NCBI GenBank assembly: GCA_905214875.1
Contig: CAJMNR010000001.1
Span: 124,001 to 188,000, forward strand
Length of the DNA stretch: 64,000 nucleotides
Direction: 5' to 3'
Origin: an uncultured bacterium
GTDB taxonomy: Bacteria > Bacillota > Clostridia > Lachnospirales > Lachnospiraceae
Made by a program: the position numbers and the translations under genes. Under the pieces are notes generated by a model. That model was not told the DNA's origin and made no database searches. It saw nothing but the letters and a program-made list of their open reading frames with translations. The first letter of the stretch is position 1, and every line of letters starts with the position of its first letter. Below are positions 52,461-62,252 of the stretch, piece by piece.

Positions 52461-53342
52461 ATGGCATTAAGAATCATTACAGATTCAGCATCGGATCTGC
52501 CCAAAGATATTGCAGAGAAATACGGAATTCAGGTAATACCAACCCCAGTAGTTATTGACGGAAAAGATTATTTTGATGGTGATACAATCATGCCATCTCA
52601 TTTTTATAAATTATTACGAGAAGGAACTCATGACATAAAGACCTACCATATTAACTCCTTTATGTTCCATGAGGCATTTGAACCTTATGCAAAACGAAAG
52701 GATACGTTAGTGTATATTTGCTTTTCCACTGGAATTGCGGGTACATTTAATGCTGCAAATATCGCAAAGGAAGAGCTGCTTGAGGAATATGAAGACTTTG
52801 ATCTTACCATAATTGATGGACGTTGTGCATCCATCGGATTTGGCTTATTAGTGTATTATGCAGCACGTATGCTTAAAAATGGAGTGGATAAGGAGACGCT
52901 AGTCGAAGCAATCGAATGGCATCGTGATCATATGAAGCATGTGTTTACGGTCGAGACATTGGAGTATTTATATAAAGGTGGCAGACTTAGCCGTACAAGC
53001 GCTCTTGCAGGGGGATTGTTAGATATCAAGCCGATTATTCGTGTCAATGAGGCTGGCGCCCTGGAGGCCTTTGAGAAGGTGAGAGGTCGCCATAAATCAC
53101 TAAAACGTTTAGTGGATCTTGTAGGCGAACAAGGAGATTGTCTAAACGGACAGGTAATCGGTATCGTACATGGAGATTGTCATGATACCTTGCTTGAAGT
53201 AAAACGTATGCTTGCTGAAAAATATGGATGCAAGCAGTTTATAGAAAATTATGTGGGCTGTGCAATTGGTGCACATACTGGCCCCGGAATAATAGGAATT
53301 ACATTTTTGAATGAGGAAAGTCCTTATAAAAAGTTTATGTAA
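52461..53342 (+). CDS. DegV family fatty acid-binding protein
   Basis: 293 residues with the family start LRIITDSASDLPKDIAEKYG and the second-domain phrases YICFSTGIAGTFNAA, VETLEYLYKGGRLSRTSALA and GAHTGPGIIGITFL. DegV/FakB proteins hold a fatty acid for phosphorylation by FakA during uptake of exogenous fatty acids; I see no FakA here. It follows nadE by 19 bases and may be co-transcribed. Confidence 0.92.
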   Translation: MALRIITDSASDLPKDIAEKYGIQVIPTPVVIDGKDYFDGDTIMPSHFYKLLREGTHDIKTYHINSFMFHEAFEPYAKRKDTLVYICFSTGIAGTFNAANIAKEELLEEYEDFDLTIIDGRCASIGFGLLVYYAARMLKNGVDKETLVEAIEWHRDHMKHVFTVETLEYLYKGGRLSRTSALAGGLLDIKPIIRVNEAGALEAFEKVRGRHKSLKRLVDLVGEQGDCLNGQVIGIVHGDCHDTLLEVKRMLAEKYGCKQFIENYVGCAIGAHTGPGIIGITFLNEESPYKKFM

Positions 53343-53375
53343 TAGAGAAAGAGATACACAGGAAGGAACTAGAAG

Positions 53376-53669
53376 ATGTTAGATTATGATTTAGAAGATT
53401 ATTTAGAGGAAGTAAAATTCCAAATGACATTATGGGATTACTTAGAAGAAGATATGATTCTTGAGTGGGAAGAAAAGGCGAGAGAATGGATGGATAACTT
53501 CCATGATCCAAAATGCAAAAGGGTAATCAAAAAAGGTGATGACATCACAATCCGTGTAAAGGATGAGCAGATTTTTGAAGACTTGGCAAGATTGTATTAT
53601 CGTGCAAAAAAAGATGGCACAGAGGATGCATATTGGAAGAAGTTTAGCTTGCTTGATATAAAGAAATAG
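53376..53669 (+). CDS. Small acidic protein of unknown function
   Basis: 97 residues, rich in Glu, Asp and aromatic residues (LDYDLEDYLEEVKFQMTLWD; ARLYYRAKKDGTEDAYWKKF). No signal, membrane helix or recognised motif. AAGGAA lies before the ATG, and a strong terminator follows, so it appears to be a real gene, probably the last of nadE-degV. Function not assigned. Confidence 0.7.
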   Translation: MLDYDLEDYLEEVKFQMTLWDYLEEDMILEWEEKAREWMDNFHDPKCKRVIKKGDDITIRVKDEQIFEDLARLYYRAKKDGTEDAYWKKFSLLDIKK

Positions 53670-53677
53670 TAATTGAA

Positions 53678-53715
53678 AAAAATGGCTAGCCCAAAAGCAT
53701 GGGTTAGCCATTTTT
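53678..53715 (+). terminator. Terminator of the nadE-degV unit
   Basis: The arms AAAAATGGCTAGCCCA/TGGGTTAGCCATTTTT have one G-T pair and include the T-tract. Repeat copy 5 begins two bases later. Confidence 0.92.
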
Positions 53716-53716
53716 C

Positions 53717-53894
53717 AGTTGATAGAAAAGTTCTCGACGAGACCTTTTCTATCAACTAAAACGCTTCGCTAGGGATGCACGAAAAATGCCACAGGAAGAT
53801 GTCAGCTAGCGTTGACGGCATTTGGCGCGGCAAAGTGTTTTCTCCTTGCAGGTTTTCTAAATCGCAAAGCATGAGTGCCGAGGACACTTTGATC
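53717..53894 (+). repeat. Terminator-abutting structured repeat, diverged copy 5
   Basis: About 178 bases with the same module order as copies 1-4 but mostly different arm sequences. The 5' hairpin is AGTTGATAGAAAAG/CTTTTCTATCAACT with the shared loop motif TTCTC..CGAG. The core AGGAAGATGTC...TTTGGCGCGGCAAAGTGT is conserved. The outer stem is AATGCC/GGCATT, the inner stem GTCA/TGAC, and the 3' stem CAAAGTGT...ACACTTTG. Confidence 0.85.
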
Positions 53895-53914
53895 ATATTT
53901 AGAATGTTTCTTTG

Positions 53915-54340
53915 TTATTTGGCCTTTTCCAAGGTACTCTTAATGGTATCAAGAATCTTGATAGAGGTGTATTTACTTGTGTCTGAGATTAGTATTTCGT
54001 CTACCGGAACATCTAAGGCTAACTGAGCTTGAATTTCTTCCAACGCAGGTTCAACGAGTGGATACATCGTAGTAACTTCTGAGTCAAGGTTTACAAATTT
54101 GACAGAATTAATATGATTCTCATCAACAACAATTTCTAAATTCAAGGTAGCGTCACTTAATTTCATTTGGGAGGTGTAAACGCCAGGCTTGTAAGTAGGA
54201 GTATCATTGTCAGAAGAATCAGAATTCTTTGGAAGAAACATAAATACAAGGAGAAGTATAAGGAGTATACCGAGCCCTACAAAGATCGCCGTGTAGATGA
54301 TTTCTTTTAGGTGTAAGACAACAATTTTTGTTTTTGACAT
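53915..54340 (-). CDS. Membrane-anchored protein of unknown function (weakly FMN-binding-domain-like)
   Basis: 141 residues, with GGAGG seven bases before the ATG on the minus strand. One membrane helix at about 15-38 (AIFVGLGILLILLLVFMFL) leads to an external domain. That domain, PGVYTSQMKLSDATLNLEIV then NHINSVKFVNLDSEVTTMYP, has the strand pattern of FMN-binding-like domains. The Thr of the flavinylation signature is not evident, so covalent FMN is not claimed. It appears monocistronic. Confidence 0.7.
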   Translation of the reverse strand: MSKTKIVVLHLKEIIYTAIFVGLGILLILLLVFMFLPKNSDSSDNDTPTYKPGVYTSQMKLSDATLNLEIVVDENHINSVKFVNLDSEVTTMYPLVEPALEEIQAQLALDVPVDEILISDTSKYTSIKILDTIKSTLEKAK

Positions 54341-54540
54341 CTTTCATCCTCCAATAAACTTGATTCATTGATTATGTACTATCAAATGAAACATTCAACA
54401 TTTACTCTTTATAAACATATTAAAAGCCAATCCGATTTATGAGTACTTTAGTACAAATTTATAGGAAGTGTATACAAGTTTCGAGAAAAATCCCTTATAA
54501 TAAAACGTATGGGAATGAACCAAAAAAAGGAGGAGAACAA

Positions 54541-57500
54541 ATGTCTTTACAATTAGTACTAGGAAGCAGTGGTACCGGGAAGAGCCATGAAGCATATGAA
54601 GGTATCATAAAAGATTCCATGATGCATCCGGAAAAGAACTATATCATAATCGTACCAGAGCAGTTTACCATGCAGACACAAAAGGATTTAGTGACAATGC
54701 ATCCGGACCACGGAATTCTTAATATCGATATTCTTAGCTTTTTGCGTCTCGCATATCGTGTGTTTGAAGAGACCGATACGAAGAATCGTCTGGTGCTTGA
54801 AGATACCGGAAAAAGCATGATTCTTCGTAAAGTAATCGCTGCAAAACGAGATGAATTGATCCTCTTTCAAAATAATGTGAGAAAAACAGGATTTATTAGT
54901 GAATTAAAGTCTTTCTTATCAGAGCTATATCAGTATAGCATTGGTCCGGAAGAACTTGGGATGATGACCGAAAAGGTGAAAAATCGTCCAATGTTAGCTG
55001 GAAAGTTAACGGATATGAAGATAATCTATGAAGGATTCAAAGAATTCTTAAGTGATAAATATATTACCGCAGAAGAAATATTAGAAGTATTATGTGATGT
55101 AATCGGGGAATCCAAAATCATTAAGAATAGCATTATCTGTTTTGACGGATTTACAGGATTTACACCAATTCAGTATAAATTAGTGCAGCAGTTAATGGGA
55201 TTATGCGAAAAGGTAATCGTTACCGTAACCATTGATGAGCGCGAAAAGCTAGGAAAAAGTACAGAATTCGAATTATTTGCAATGTCCAAGCAGTATATCA
55301 ATAAGTTGTGTAGTCTGGCAGAAGAGGCAAATGTAAGAATCGAACGACACCAGTATGTGGGAGATAAGAATCACCCATATCGTTTTAAAGATTCCGACGA
55401 GCTTAGAGCGTTGGAACATAACCTATTTCGATATCCGTACAGCAAGTACACCGAAGAAAATGAAGACATTAAGATGCTTCTTGCCAAAGATGCAGATGAA
55501 GAAGTGGATTACACAGTTAAGGAAATTATGCGTCTGACACAGGAATGCGGATACCGCTATAAAGATATTGCAGTCGTAACAGGTGACCTTGCAACGTATG
55601 GCACGAAGCTTTATAAGGCATATGACAAGATGGGTATCCCATGCTTCCTTGATTTAAAGAAAGAAGTGTTAGGCAATCCATTGGTTAAGCTGTTACGTTC
55701 CTTATTAGAGCTGATGAGTAGGGACTTCATGTATGAAAGCATGTTCCGATATCTAAGAAATGATTTCGTGGATATGGACCGGGAAGATGTGGATAAGCTT
55801 GAAAATTATGTATTGGCAGTGGGGATAAGAGGTTATTCTGGATGGAATAGAGAATGGACAAGGACTTACCGTACAAAAGGTGAGGTGGATCTTGAATTCT
55901 TAAATGAACTCCGTGTGAAAATAGTAGATACCCTAACCCCTCTTCGTGATCTGCTTATGGCAAAGGATAATACCGTAACTGCCATTACCACTGCATTATA
56001 TGAGTTCTTATGTGCTCATAAGATTGAAGAAAAGGTTGAACAGTATCGAGAAGCATTTGAAGAGGCTGGAGAACCTCTTTTAGCAAAAGAATATAAACAG
56101 ATTTATGGAATCCTTATGGAGCTCTTTGATAAGATGGTAGAACTGCTCGGAGACGAGGTCATCACCTGTAAAGAGTATAAGGAATTGCTTGAAAGTGGTT
56201 TAGAGGAAGCAAAAGTAGGTCTTATTCCACCGGGAATCGATCAGATTGTAATCGGTGATATCGAACGTACTCGTTTAAAAGATATCAAGGCATTATTTTT
56301 CTTAGGCGTAAATGATGGCATTATTCCAAAGAGTGTGACTGCAGGAGGAATCATTTCCGATATGGAACGTGAAATCCTAGTGGAACATGACCTTGAGATG
56401 GCACCGACAAGACGTCAGAACGGCTACACGGAGCAGTTTTATCTGTATTTGAACCTTACAAAGCCAACCAACAAGCTTTATGTCTTATACAGCAAAGTTG
56501 GCACCAATGGAAAGGCAATCCGTGCATCTTACTTGATTTCAAAGCTAAAGGCAGTATTTCCAAATCTTAAGACGGAAGACCTTTCATTAACACAATATGA
56601 CGAAAGCATCAAGACAATCTTAGGTGCAGATAAAGGCTTAGACTATATGATTCACGGATTACGTGAGTATAAGGAGGCCATGCCTGCGTTATGGAAAGAA
56701 GTATTTGCATGGTATAAGAGCAAGGAAGAGTATGCAGACCTTGTAGAACTTTTAATAGAGGGAAGTTGCTATGAGAAACAGGAATTATCGTTAAGCCGTG
56801 CCGTAGCCAAAGCGCTATATGGCGAGAATCTTTCAAATAGCGTTACAAGATTAGAAAAGTATGCGGCGTGCGCCTATGCTCATTTCTTAATGTATGGACT
56901 TCAGTTAGAGCGAAGACAGGAATATGAGATTAACGTACCGGATATCGGAACAATCTTTCATAATACGATGGAGCTGTTTGCGCATAAGTTACATGCAAGC
57001 AAGTACAGCTGGAGCGATGTGCCGGAAGAAGTGCGTGAGGAATTAGTCCATAAATGTGTGGAAGAGGCAGCAGTAAACTTTAATAATACGGTACTACTTA
57101 GTTCCAAGCGAAATGAATATATGATTAAGCGTGTGGAGCGAATCACGAACCGTACCGTATGGGCACTTTGCGAACATGTAAAGAGCGGTGATTTTGAACC
57201 AAAAGGATTTGAGTTACAGTTCTCAAGACTCGATCAGATTCAAAGTATCAACGTGCCATTAAAAGATGGTTCTAGTATGTATTTACAAGGCCGTATTGAC
57301 CGTGTGGATACAAAAGAAGATGACAAGCAAGTATATCTTCGTATTGTAGATTACAAGACAGGAACGACGTCTATAGATATGGCAAAATTATATCATGGCT
57401 TACAGTTACAGCTTGTCGTGTATCTAAATGCAGCGATGGAATTAGAACAAAAGCAGGAACCAGAGAAGATTATCATTCCAGCCGGCATCTTCTACTACAA

Positions 57501-58056
57501 CATTGATGATCCCCTTGTGGATAAGAAGCTAGACCGCTTTGAGAAAGAAAAGAAAGAAAACGGCGGACACAGCAAGGAGTGGGAAGAAGAAATCAATGAG
57601 GAACTGTTAAGTGAGTTAAAACTTGATGGGTTTGTAAATGAAAAAGAAGAAATCATCAAAGCAATGGACCATGCATTTATTGATCCAGATGTGCCAATTC
57701 GTGCAAGCACCAAATCCAAGGTAATTCCAGTTGAGACAACGAAGACAGGATCCTTCTCTAAACGTTCCAGCACGGTAAGCAATGCATCTTTTAAGGCAAT
57801 GTGTAGCTTTGTCATGGACAAGGTAAAGGAATATGGAAATGAAATCATTGATGGGGATATTTCGCTTGAACCATATAAGATGGGAACGAAGACTGCATGT
57901 GATTATTGTGATTATAAAGGAATTTGTGGGTTCGATCAAAAGCTTCCAGGCAGTGAATATCGTAAGCTAATCAAATTCAAGCAGGATGAGGTATTTGAAC
58001 TTATGAAAGAGAGCATCAAAAAAGAAGAGGATGAGGAGGGCAAAAAGGATGAGTAG
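54541..58056 (+). CDS. addB: ATP-dependent nuclease subunit B (AddB)
   Basis: 1171 residues from ATG 54541, preceded by AAAGGAGGAG. The open frame extends 34 codons upstream without a ribosome binding site. Walker A GSSGTGKS is at residues 8-15. The C-terminal RecB-like nuclease has LRIVDYKTGTTSID, and the Fe-S cluster cysteines are split: ACAYAHFL near residue 783 and TACDYCDYKGICGF near 1120-1130. AddB with AddA resects DNA double-strand ends and recognises Chi-like sites for RecA loading. It overlaps addA by eight bases. Confidence 0.96.
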   Translation: MSLQLVLGSSGTGKSHEAYEGIIKDSMMHPEKNYIIIVPEQFTMQTQKDLVTMHPDHGILNIDILSFLRLAYRVFEETDTKNRLVLEDTGKSMILRKVIAAKRDELILFQNNVRKTGFISELKSFLSELYQYSIGPEELGMMTEKVKNRPMLAGKLTDMKIIYEGFKEFLSDKYITAEEILEVLCDVIGESKIIKNSIICFDGFTGFTPIQYKLVQQLMGLCEKVIVTVTIDEREKLGKSTEFELFAMSKQYINKLCSLAEEANVRIERHQYVGDKNHPYRFKDSDELRALEHNLFRYPYSKYTEENEDIKMLLAKDADEEVDYTVKEIMRLTQECGYRYKDIAVVTGDLATYGTKLYKAYDKMGIPCFLDLKKEVLGNPLVKLLRSLLELMSRDFMYESMFRYLRNDFVDMDREDVDKLENYVLAVGIRGYSGWNREWTRTYRTKGEVDLEFLNELRVKIVDTLTPLRDLLMAKDNTVTAITTALYEFLCAHKIEEKVEQYREAFEEAGEPLLAKEYKQIYGILMELFDKMVELLGDEVITCKEYKELLESGLEEAKVGLIPPGIDQIVIGDIERTRLKDIKALFFLGVNDGIIPKSVTAGGIISDMEREILVEHDLEMAPTRRQNGYTEQFYLYLNLTKPTNKLYVLYSKVGTNGKAIRASYLISKLKAVFPNLKTEDLSLTQYDESIKTILGADKGLDYMIHGLREYKEAMPALWKEVFAWYKSKEEYADLVELLIEGSCYEKQELSLSRAVAKALYGENLSNSVTRLEKYAACAYAHFLMYGLQLERRQEYEINVPDIGTIFHNTMELFAHKLHASKYSWSDVPEEVREELVHKCVEEAAVNFNNTVLLSSKRNEYMIKRVERITNRTVWALCEHVKSGDFEPKGFELQFSRLDQIQSINVPLKDGSSMYLQGRIDRVDTKEDDKQVYLRIVDYKTGTTSIDMAKLYHGLQLQLVVYLNAAMELEQKQEPEKIIIPAGIFYYNIDDPLVDKKLDRFEKEKKENGGHSKEWEEEINEELLSELKLDGFVNEKEEIIKAMDHAFIDPDVPIRASTKSKVIPVETTKTGSFSKRSSTVSNASFKAMCSFVMDKVKEYGNEIIDGDISLEPYKMGTKTACDYCDYKGICGFDQKLPGSEYRKLIKFKQDEVFELMKESIKKEEDEEGKKDE

Positions 58057-61000
58057 TGTATCATGGACAGAAGACCAGCAGAAAGTAATCGACCTAAGAG
58101 ACCGTAATATACTAGTTTCCGCAGCCGCAGGTTCTGGTAAGACGGCAGTCTTGGTAGAGCGTATCATCAAGATGATTACAGACAGCGAGCATCCGGTTGA
58201 TATTGACCACCTTTTGATCGTTACATTTACTAATGCAGCGGCCAGTGAGATGAGAGACCGTATCTCCAAAGCAGTAGAAAAGAAATTAAATGAAGAGCCA
58301 GATAATACACAGCTGCAGAAACAGATGGCATTAATTCATAGTGCGCAGATTACGACGATTCACAGTTTCTGCTTAAATGTAATTAGAAATTATTTCAATA
58401 CGATTGACTTAGATCCGTCCTTTCGAATTGGTGATGATGCCGAGTTAAAGCTGATGCAGTCCGATGTGGTGGAAACATTATTAGAGGAAAAATACGAAGA
58501 ACTTTCGCCAGAGTTTGTTGAACTTGTGGAAAGCTATGCATCCGGAAAAAGCGACAGCCAGCTAGAAGGACTGATTTTACAGCTATATCATTTCTCTGTT
58601 AGCTACCCATGGCCAAAAGAATGGCTAGAACAGATGCGTAAGGCATTTGACGTGACGACAGCAGAAGAGTTAGAAGATAGCGAATATATGAAACAGCTTA
58701 TGACATATCTGCATTTGATCGTACAAGACTATATTGGGCAGTATGAACGTGCTAAAAAGATCTGTTTAGAGCCAGATGGTCCTTATCAGTATGCTACGAA
58801 TATAGAAGAAGAGATAGAAGAGCTGAAACGAATCAGTGAGAAGAATAGCTACCAAGAATTAGCCCATAGCTTTGAGAACATGACGTTTAAACGTCTTCCA
58901 GCAAAGAAAGATGCTTCTGTTAATGCAGATAAGAAAGAAGAAGTAAAGAAGATCAGAGATCGTGTAAAAAAAGGAATTGGAGATATCCAAAAGGCATATT
59001 TCTTCCAACCGGTGGACGAAATGCTTGCAGATATTCAAGGTGCGAAACCTTCCATGAATGCGCTGATTGACCTTACAATTCAATTTACGGATGAATTCAA
59101 GGCAGTAAAAGAGGAAAAAGGAATTCTTGATTTTAACGATTTAGAGCATCTAGCATTAAATATCTTAGTAGATAAGAATGAGGAAGGGGAGACTGTTCCA
59201 TCTTCCGTTGCCATGGAGCTTAGCGAGTTCTATGATGAAATCTTAATTGATGAATATCAGGATTCTAACTTCGTACAGGAAACGATTCTTACAAGCATTT
59301 CAAAGGAACGCCTTGGACAGCCGAATGTATTTATGGTAGGCGATGTGAAGCAGAGTATCTATAAGTTTAGAATGGCAAGACCAGAATTATTTATGAAGAA
59401 ATACGAGACCTATAGTCTGACGGATTCCAAATATCAGAGAATCGATCTTCATAAGAACTTTAGAAGTCGTGCCTGCGTGCTTGATTCAATCAACTATATC
59501 TTTGAAAAAATCATGGTAAAGACGCTTGGTGATATCACTTATGACGACAAAGCGGCCCTTCATGTAGGAGCGTCCTTTATCGAAGAGGAAGGAGTATCGA
59601 AGGATACCGAAGTAATCGTCGTAGGCGAAATCGTCGAGTTAAGCGAAGAAGAGAAGGAAGAACTTGCCCGCCAGGCCCGTGCAGAAGGAGAAGATATTAC
59701 TGATGATGACTCTCAGGATGGAACATCTGCAGGACTTAGTGATTATACGGTAAAAGAGTTAGAAGCAAAGGCGGTTGCAAAGCGAATCCGAGAGCTTACC
59801 GACCCTTTAACTGGTCTTAAAGTTGTGGATAAGGACAAGGACGGCAATTCCATTCTTCGAACTGCAAGGTTATCGGATATCGTAATCTTGTTTAGAAGTA
59901 TGACAGGATGGTCGGATGTATTCGTGGATGTATTATTGTCAGAAGGAATTCCAGCCTACGCAGATACGCAGTCAGGCTATTTTAGCACCATGGAAATCCG
60001 GACGATTCTTAACATCCTAAAGGTGCTTGATAATCCAAGACAAGAGATTCCTTTGGCAGCAGTAATCCATAGCCCGATCTTTCAGATGTCCAGTGAGGAC
60101 CTTGCAAAATTGAAAATCGACCACAAGGATATGGAGCTTTACGATAATTTAGTTTGGTACCTTGAAAATGGACAGGAAGAGCAGTTAAAAGCAAAAGTAG
60201 AAGCGTTCTTTGTCTTTTTAGAAAAATACAGAAAGCTCGTTGGGTATACGCCTATTTATGAACTGATTAGTGAAATCATTGAGGATACTAACTATTATTA
60301 CTATGTTAAGGCAATGCCTGCCGGTGAGAGACGTGCATCTAATATCGAAATGTTAATTAAGCGTGCCATTGACTTTGAGGCGACAAGCTATTCCGGATTG
60401 TTTGATTTTAACCGTTATATTGAAAAGCTTGAAAAATATGAAATCGATTACGGTGAAGCAAGTGTTGGAAGTGAATCTGACGATGCCGTAAGGATCATGA
60501 GTATTCATAAATCCAAAGGTTTAGAGTTCCCAATCGTATTCGTTTCGGGAATGGGCAAGAAGATGAATAATCAAGATGCTAAGAGCCGCTTAGTATTACA
60601 TGCGGATTTAGGATTAGGCCCGGATTATATCAATAAGAAATATCGTATCAAATCGCCAACGCTTATGAAGAAAGTCATCCAGCGAATCATCATGTTGGAA
60701 AATCAGGCAGAAGAACTTCGCGTGCTTTATGTTGCACTTACAAGAGCAAAAGAAAAGCTGATTATGACAGGATATATGCCAAAAATTCTGGATCACATCA
60801 AGGAGTACAGCCTGTTTGAAGAAGAACAAGAGCATTTATCTTATCAGAAGTTAACAAGTGCAGGAAGCTATCAGGACTGGGTAATAGAAGCAATCAAAGC
60901 GCATCCGGCATTTATTGAAGCAGTGAAAGAAATAGTAACACTGCTACAAGACGTACCGGAGGAAGCGGTGGAAGCGCATCTTAACTCACTAGAAAAACTA

Positions 61001-61927
61001 AGAAATGACGTTCCATTCCAGGTCCGCTTTGAAAATGCGGGCACATTGATTCACAGCCAGGTCATTGAGGCAGTGAAACGTAGCTTAATCAAAGAAGAAC
61101 TAAGGAATTTTAAAACTGACGTCGTATATGATGAGGAATATCATAAAGAGTTGGAAGAGCGACTTAGTTATGAGTATCCATTTTTAGCTGATACGACAAT
61201 CCATAGCAAGGTAACGGTAAGTGAGCTTAAGAAATTAAGTATGCAGACCGAAGAGGAAGAAAGCGTACCGATTGAGTATGAGTTACCAGTTGAAGAAAGC
61301 GAAGAAACGGAACAATCCGAGGAGAAAAAAGAGTCGGAACCATACAAAGAGATGGTGCATGTGATTCCGGAATTCATTCGAAGAAGGGATGAGCAGGAAC
61401 AGTCATTACAAGGGGCCGAAGTCGGAACTCTATATCATAGAATGTTAGAACGCTTGAATTTTAAGAATGCAAGCACACTAGAAGCAATATCATATCAGCT
61501 TGACCAAATGGTGTTAAAAGAGACATTTACGAAAGAAGAGTATGAGGCCATAGATCCGAAGAAGATTCTTCGATTCGTAGAAAGTCCATTAGGGCAAAGA
61601 ATCGTTGCTGCGGCAAAAGAAGGAACTCTATCAAGAGAGCAACAGTTTGTAATCGGACAGCCGGCACGCAGTATCAATGCAAGATATGAAAGTGAGGAAA
61701 TGATCCTTGTACAAGGTATCATTGATCTTTATTTTGAAGAAGACGATGAAATCGTATTGTTAGATTACAAGACCGATCATGTGAAATATCCTTCTTATCT
61801 TGTAAAACGCTACGAGACACAGCTAGCTTACTATAAGCAGGCACTGGAACAAATGACGCACAAGAAAGTAAAAGAAGTTTATATTTATTCCCTATTCTTA
61901 GGAAAATCTATTAAAGTAGACTGCTAA
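58049..61927 (+). CDS. addA: ATP-dependent helicase/nuclease subunit A (AddA)
   Basis: 1292 residues from ATG 58049, with GAGGAGGG inside the end of addB. It is a UvrD-like superfamily 1 helicase: the Q motif TEDQQKVIDLRDRN, Walker A SAAAGSGKTAVLVERI, Walker B ILIDEYQDSN, VKQSIYKFRMARPELF and HKSKGLEFPIVFVSGM. The C-terminal nuclease has IVLLDYKTDHVKYPSYLVKR. An acidic linker rich in Glu (about residues 1065-1100) separates the domains. Translation is probably coupled to addB. Confidence 0.97.
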   Translation: MSSVSWTEDQQKVIDLRDRNILVSAAAGSGKTAVLVERIIKMITDSEHPVDIDHLLIVTFTNAAASEMRDRISKAVEKKLNEEPDNTQLQKQMALIHSAQITTIHSFCLNVIRNYFNTIDLDPSFRIGDDAELKLMQSDVVETLLEEKYEELSPEFVELVESYASGKSDSQLEGLILQLYHFSVSYPWPKEWLEQMRKAFDVTTAEELEDSEYMKQLMTYLHLIVQDYIGQYERAKKICLEPDGPYQYATNIEEEIEELKRISEKNSYQELAHSFENMTFKRLPAKKDASVNADKKEEVKKIRDRVKKGIGDIQKAYFFQPVDEMLADIQGAKPSMNALIDLTIQFTDEFKAVKEEKGILDFNDLEHLALNILVDKNEEGETVPSSVAMELSEFYDEILIDEYQDSNFVQETILTSISKERLGQPNVFMVGDVKQSIYKFRMARPELFMKKYETYSLTDSKYQRIDLHKNFRSRACVLDSINYIFEKIMVKTLGDITYDDKAALHVGASFIEEEGVSKDTEVIVVGEIVELSEEEKEELARQARAEGEDITDDDSQDGTSAGLSDYTVKELEAKAVAKRIRELTDPLTGLKVVDKDKDGNSILRTARLSDIVILFRSMTGWSDVFVDVLLSEGIPAYADTQSGYFSTMEIRTILNILKVLDNPRQEIPLAAVIHSPIFQMSSEDLAKLKIDHKDMELYDNLVWYLENGQEEQLKAKVEAFFVFLEKYRKLVGYTPIYELISEIIEDTNYYYYVKAMPAGERRASNIEMLIKRAIDFEATSYSGLFDFNRYIEKLEKYEIDYGEASVGSESDDAVRIMSIHKSKGLEFPIVFVSGMGKKMNNQDAKSRLVLHADLGLGPDYINKKYRIKSPTLMKKVIQRIIMLENQAEELRVLYVALTRAKEKLIMTGYMPKILDHIKEYSLFEEEQEHLSYQKLTSAGSYQDWVIEAIKAHPAFIEAVKEIVTLLQDVPEEAVEAHLNSLEKLRNDVPFQVRFENAGTLIHSQVIEAVKRSLIKEELRNFKTDVVYDEEYHKELEERLSYEYPFLADTTIHSKVTVSELKKLSMQTEEEESVPIEYELPVEESEETEQSEEKKESEPYKEMVHVIPEFIRRRDEQEQSLQGAEVGTLYHRMLERLNFKNASTLEAISYQLDQMVLKETFTKEEYEAIDPKKILRFVESPLGQRIVAAAKEGTLSREQQFVIGQPARSINARYESEEMILVQGIIDLYFEEDDEIVLLDYKTDHVKYPSYLVKRYETQLAYYKQALEQMTHKKVKEVYIYSLFLGKSIKVDC

Positions 61928-62004
61928 TTTAACTTTCTAGGTACGCCTTGTTTAAAAATGTAGAATACGGGACATACTCTATCTAGAAAGGAAGGGGTGC
62001 CCCT

Positions 62005-62217
62005 ATGACTAAAAAAGTTGATGAAAAACCAATTGATTTTAATACATTAAAACCTGACGAACTTATAAAGTATGAAATCGCTAAGGAGTTAGGCCTGTTT
62101 GATAAAGTAATGGAAAGCGGCTGGAAGTCCTTAAGTGCAAAAGAGACAGGAAGAATTGGCGGACTGATTACGAAGAAGAAGAAAGAAATGAAGAAAAAAG
62201 AAGAGTGTAATGCTTAA
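62005..62217 (+). CDS. Divergent alpha/beta-type small acid-soluble spore protein
   Basis: 70 residues. The SASP core is visible: ELIKYEIAKELGL (with the E-IA site cut by the GPR protease in the family) and SLSAKETGRIGGLITKKKKE, matching the family pattern of an N/T-R-x-x-G-x-x-GG region. The N-terminus and Lys-rich C-terminus are atypical, more like SspF-type minor proteins. Such proteins coat spore DNA. The upstream CATACTC resembles a SigG -10. The ribosome binding site is GGAAGGGG. It supports an endospore-forming host. Confidence 0.78.
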   Translation: MTKKVDEKPIDFNTLKPDELIKYEIAKELGLFDKVMESGWKSLSAKETGRIGGLITKKKKEMKKKEECNA

Positions 62218-62252
62218 ATAAGCTGGAAAAATATGATATAATATATAAAAAT

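Noticed and set aside
53717..53894. Repeat as a degenerate group II intron (class C also targets terminators)
   Set aside because: I see no domain V (AGC/CGC triad with bulge), no GUGYG 5' end and no reverse transcriptase. Only the target preference is similar.
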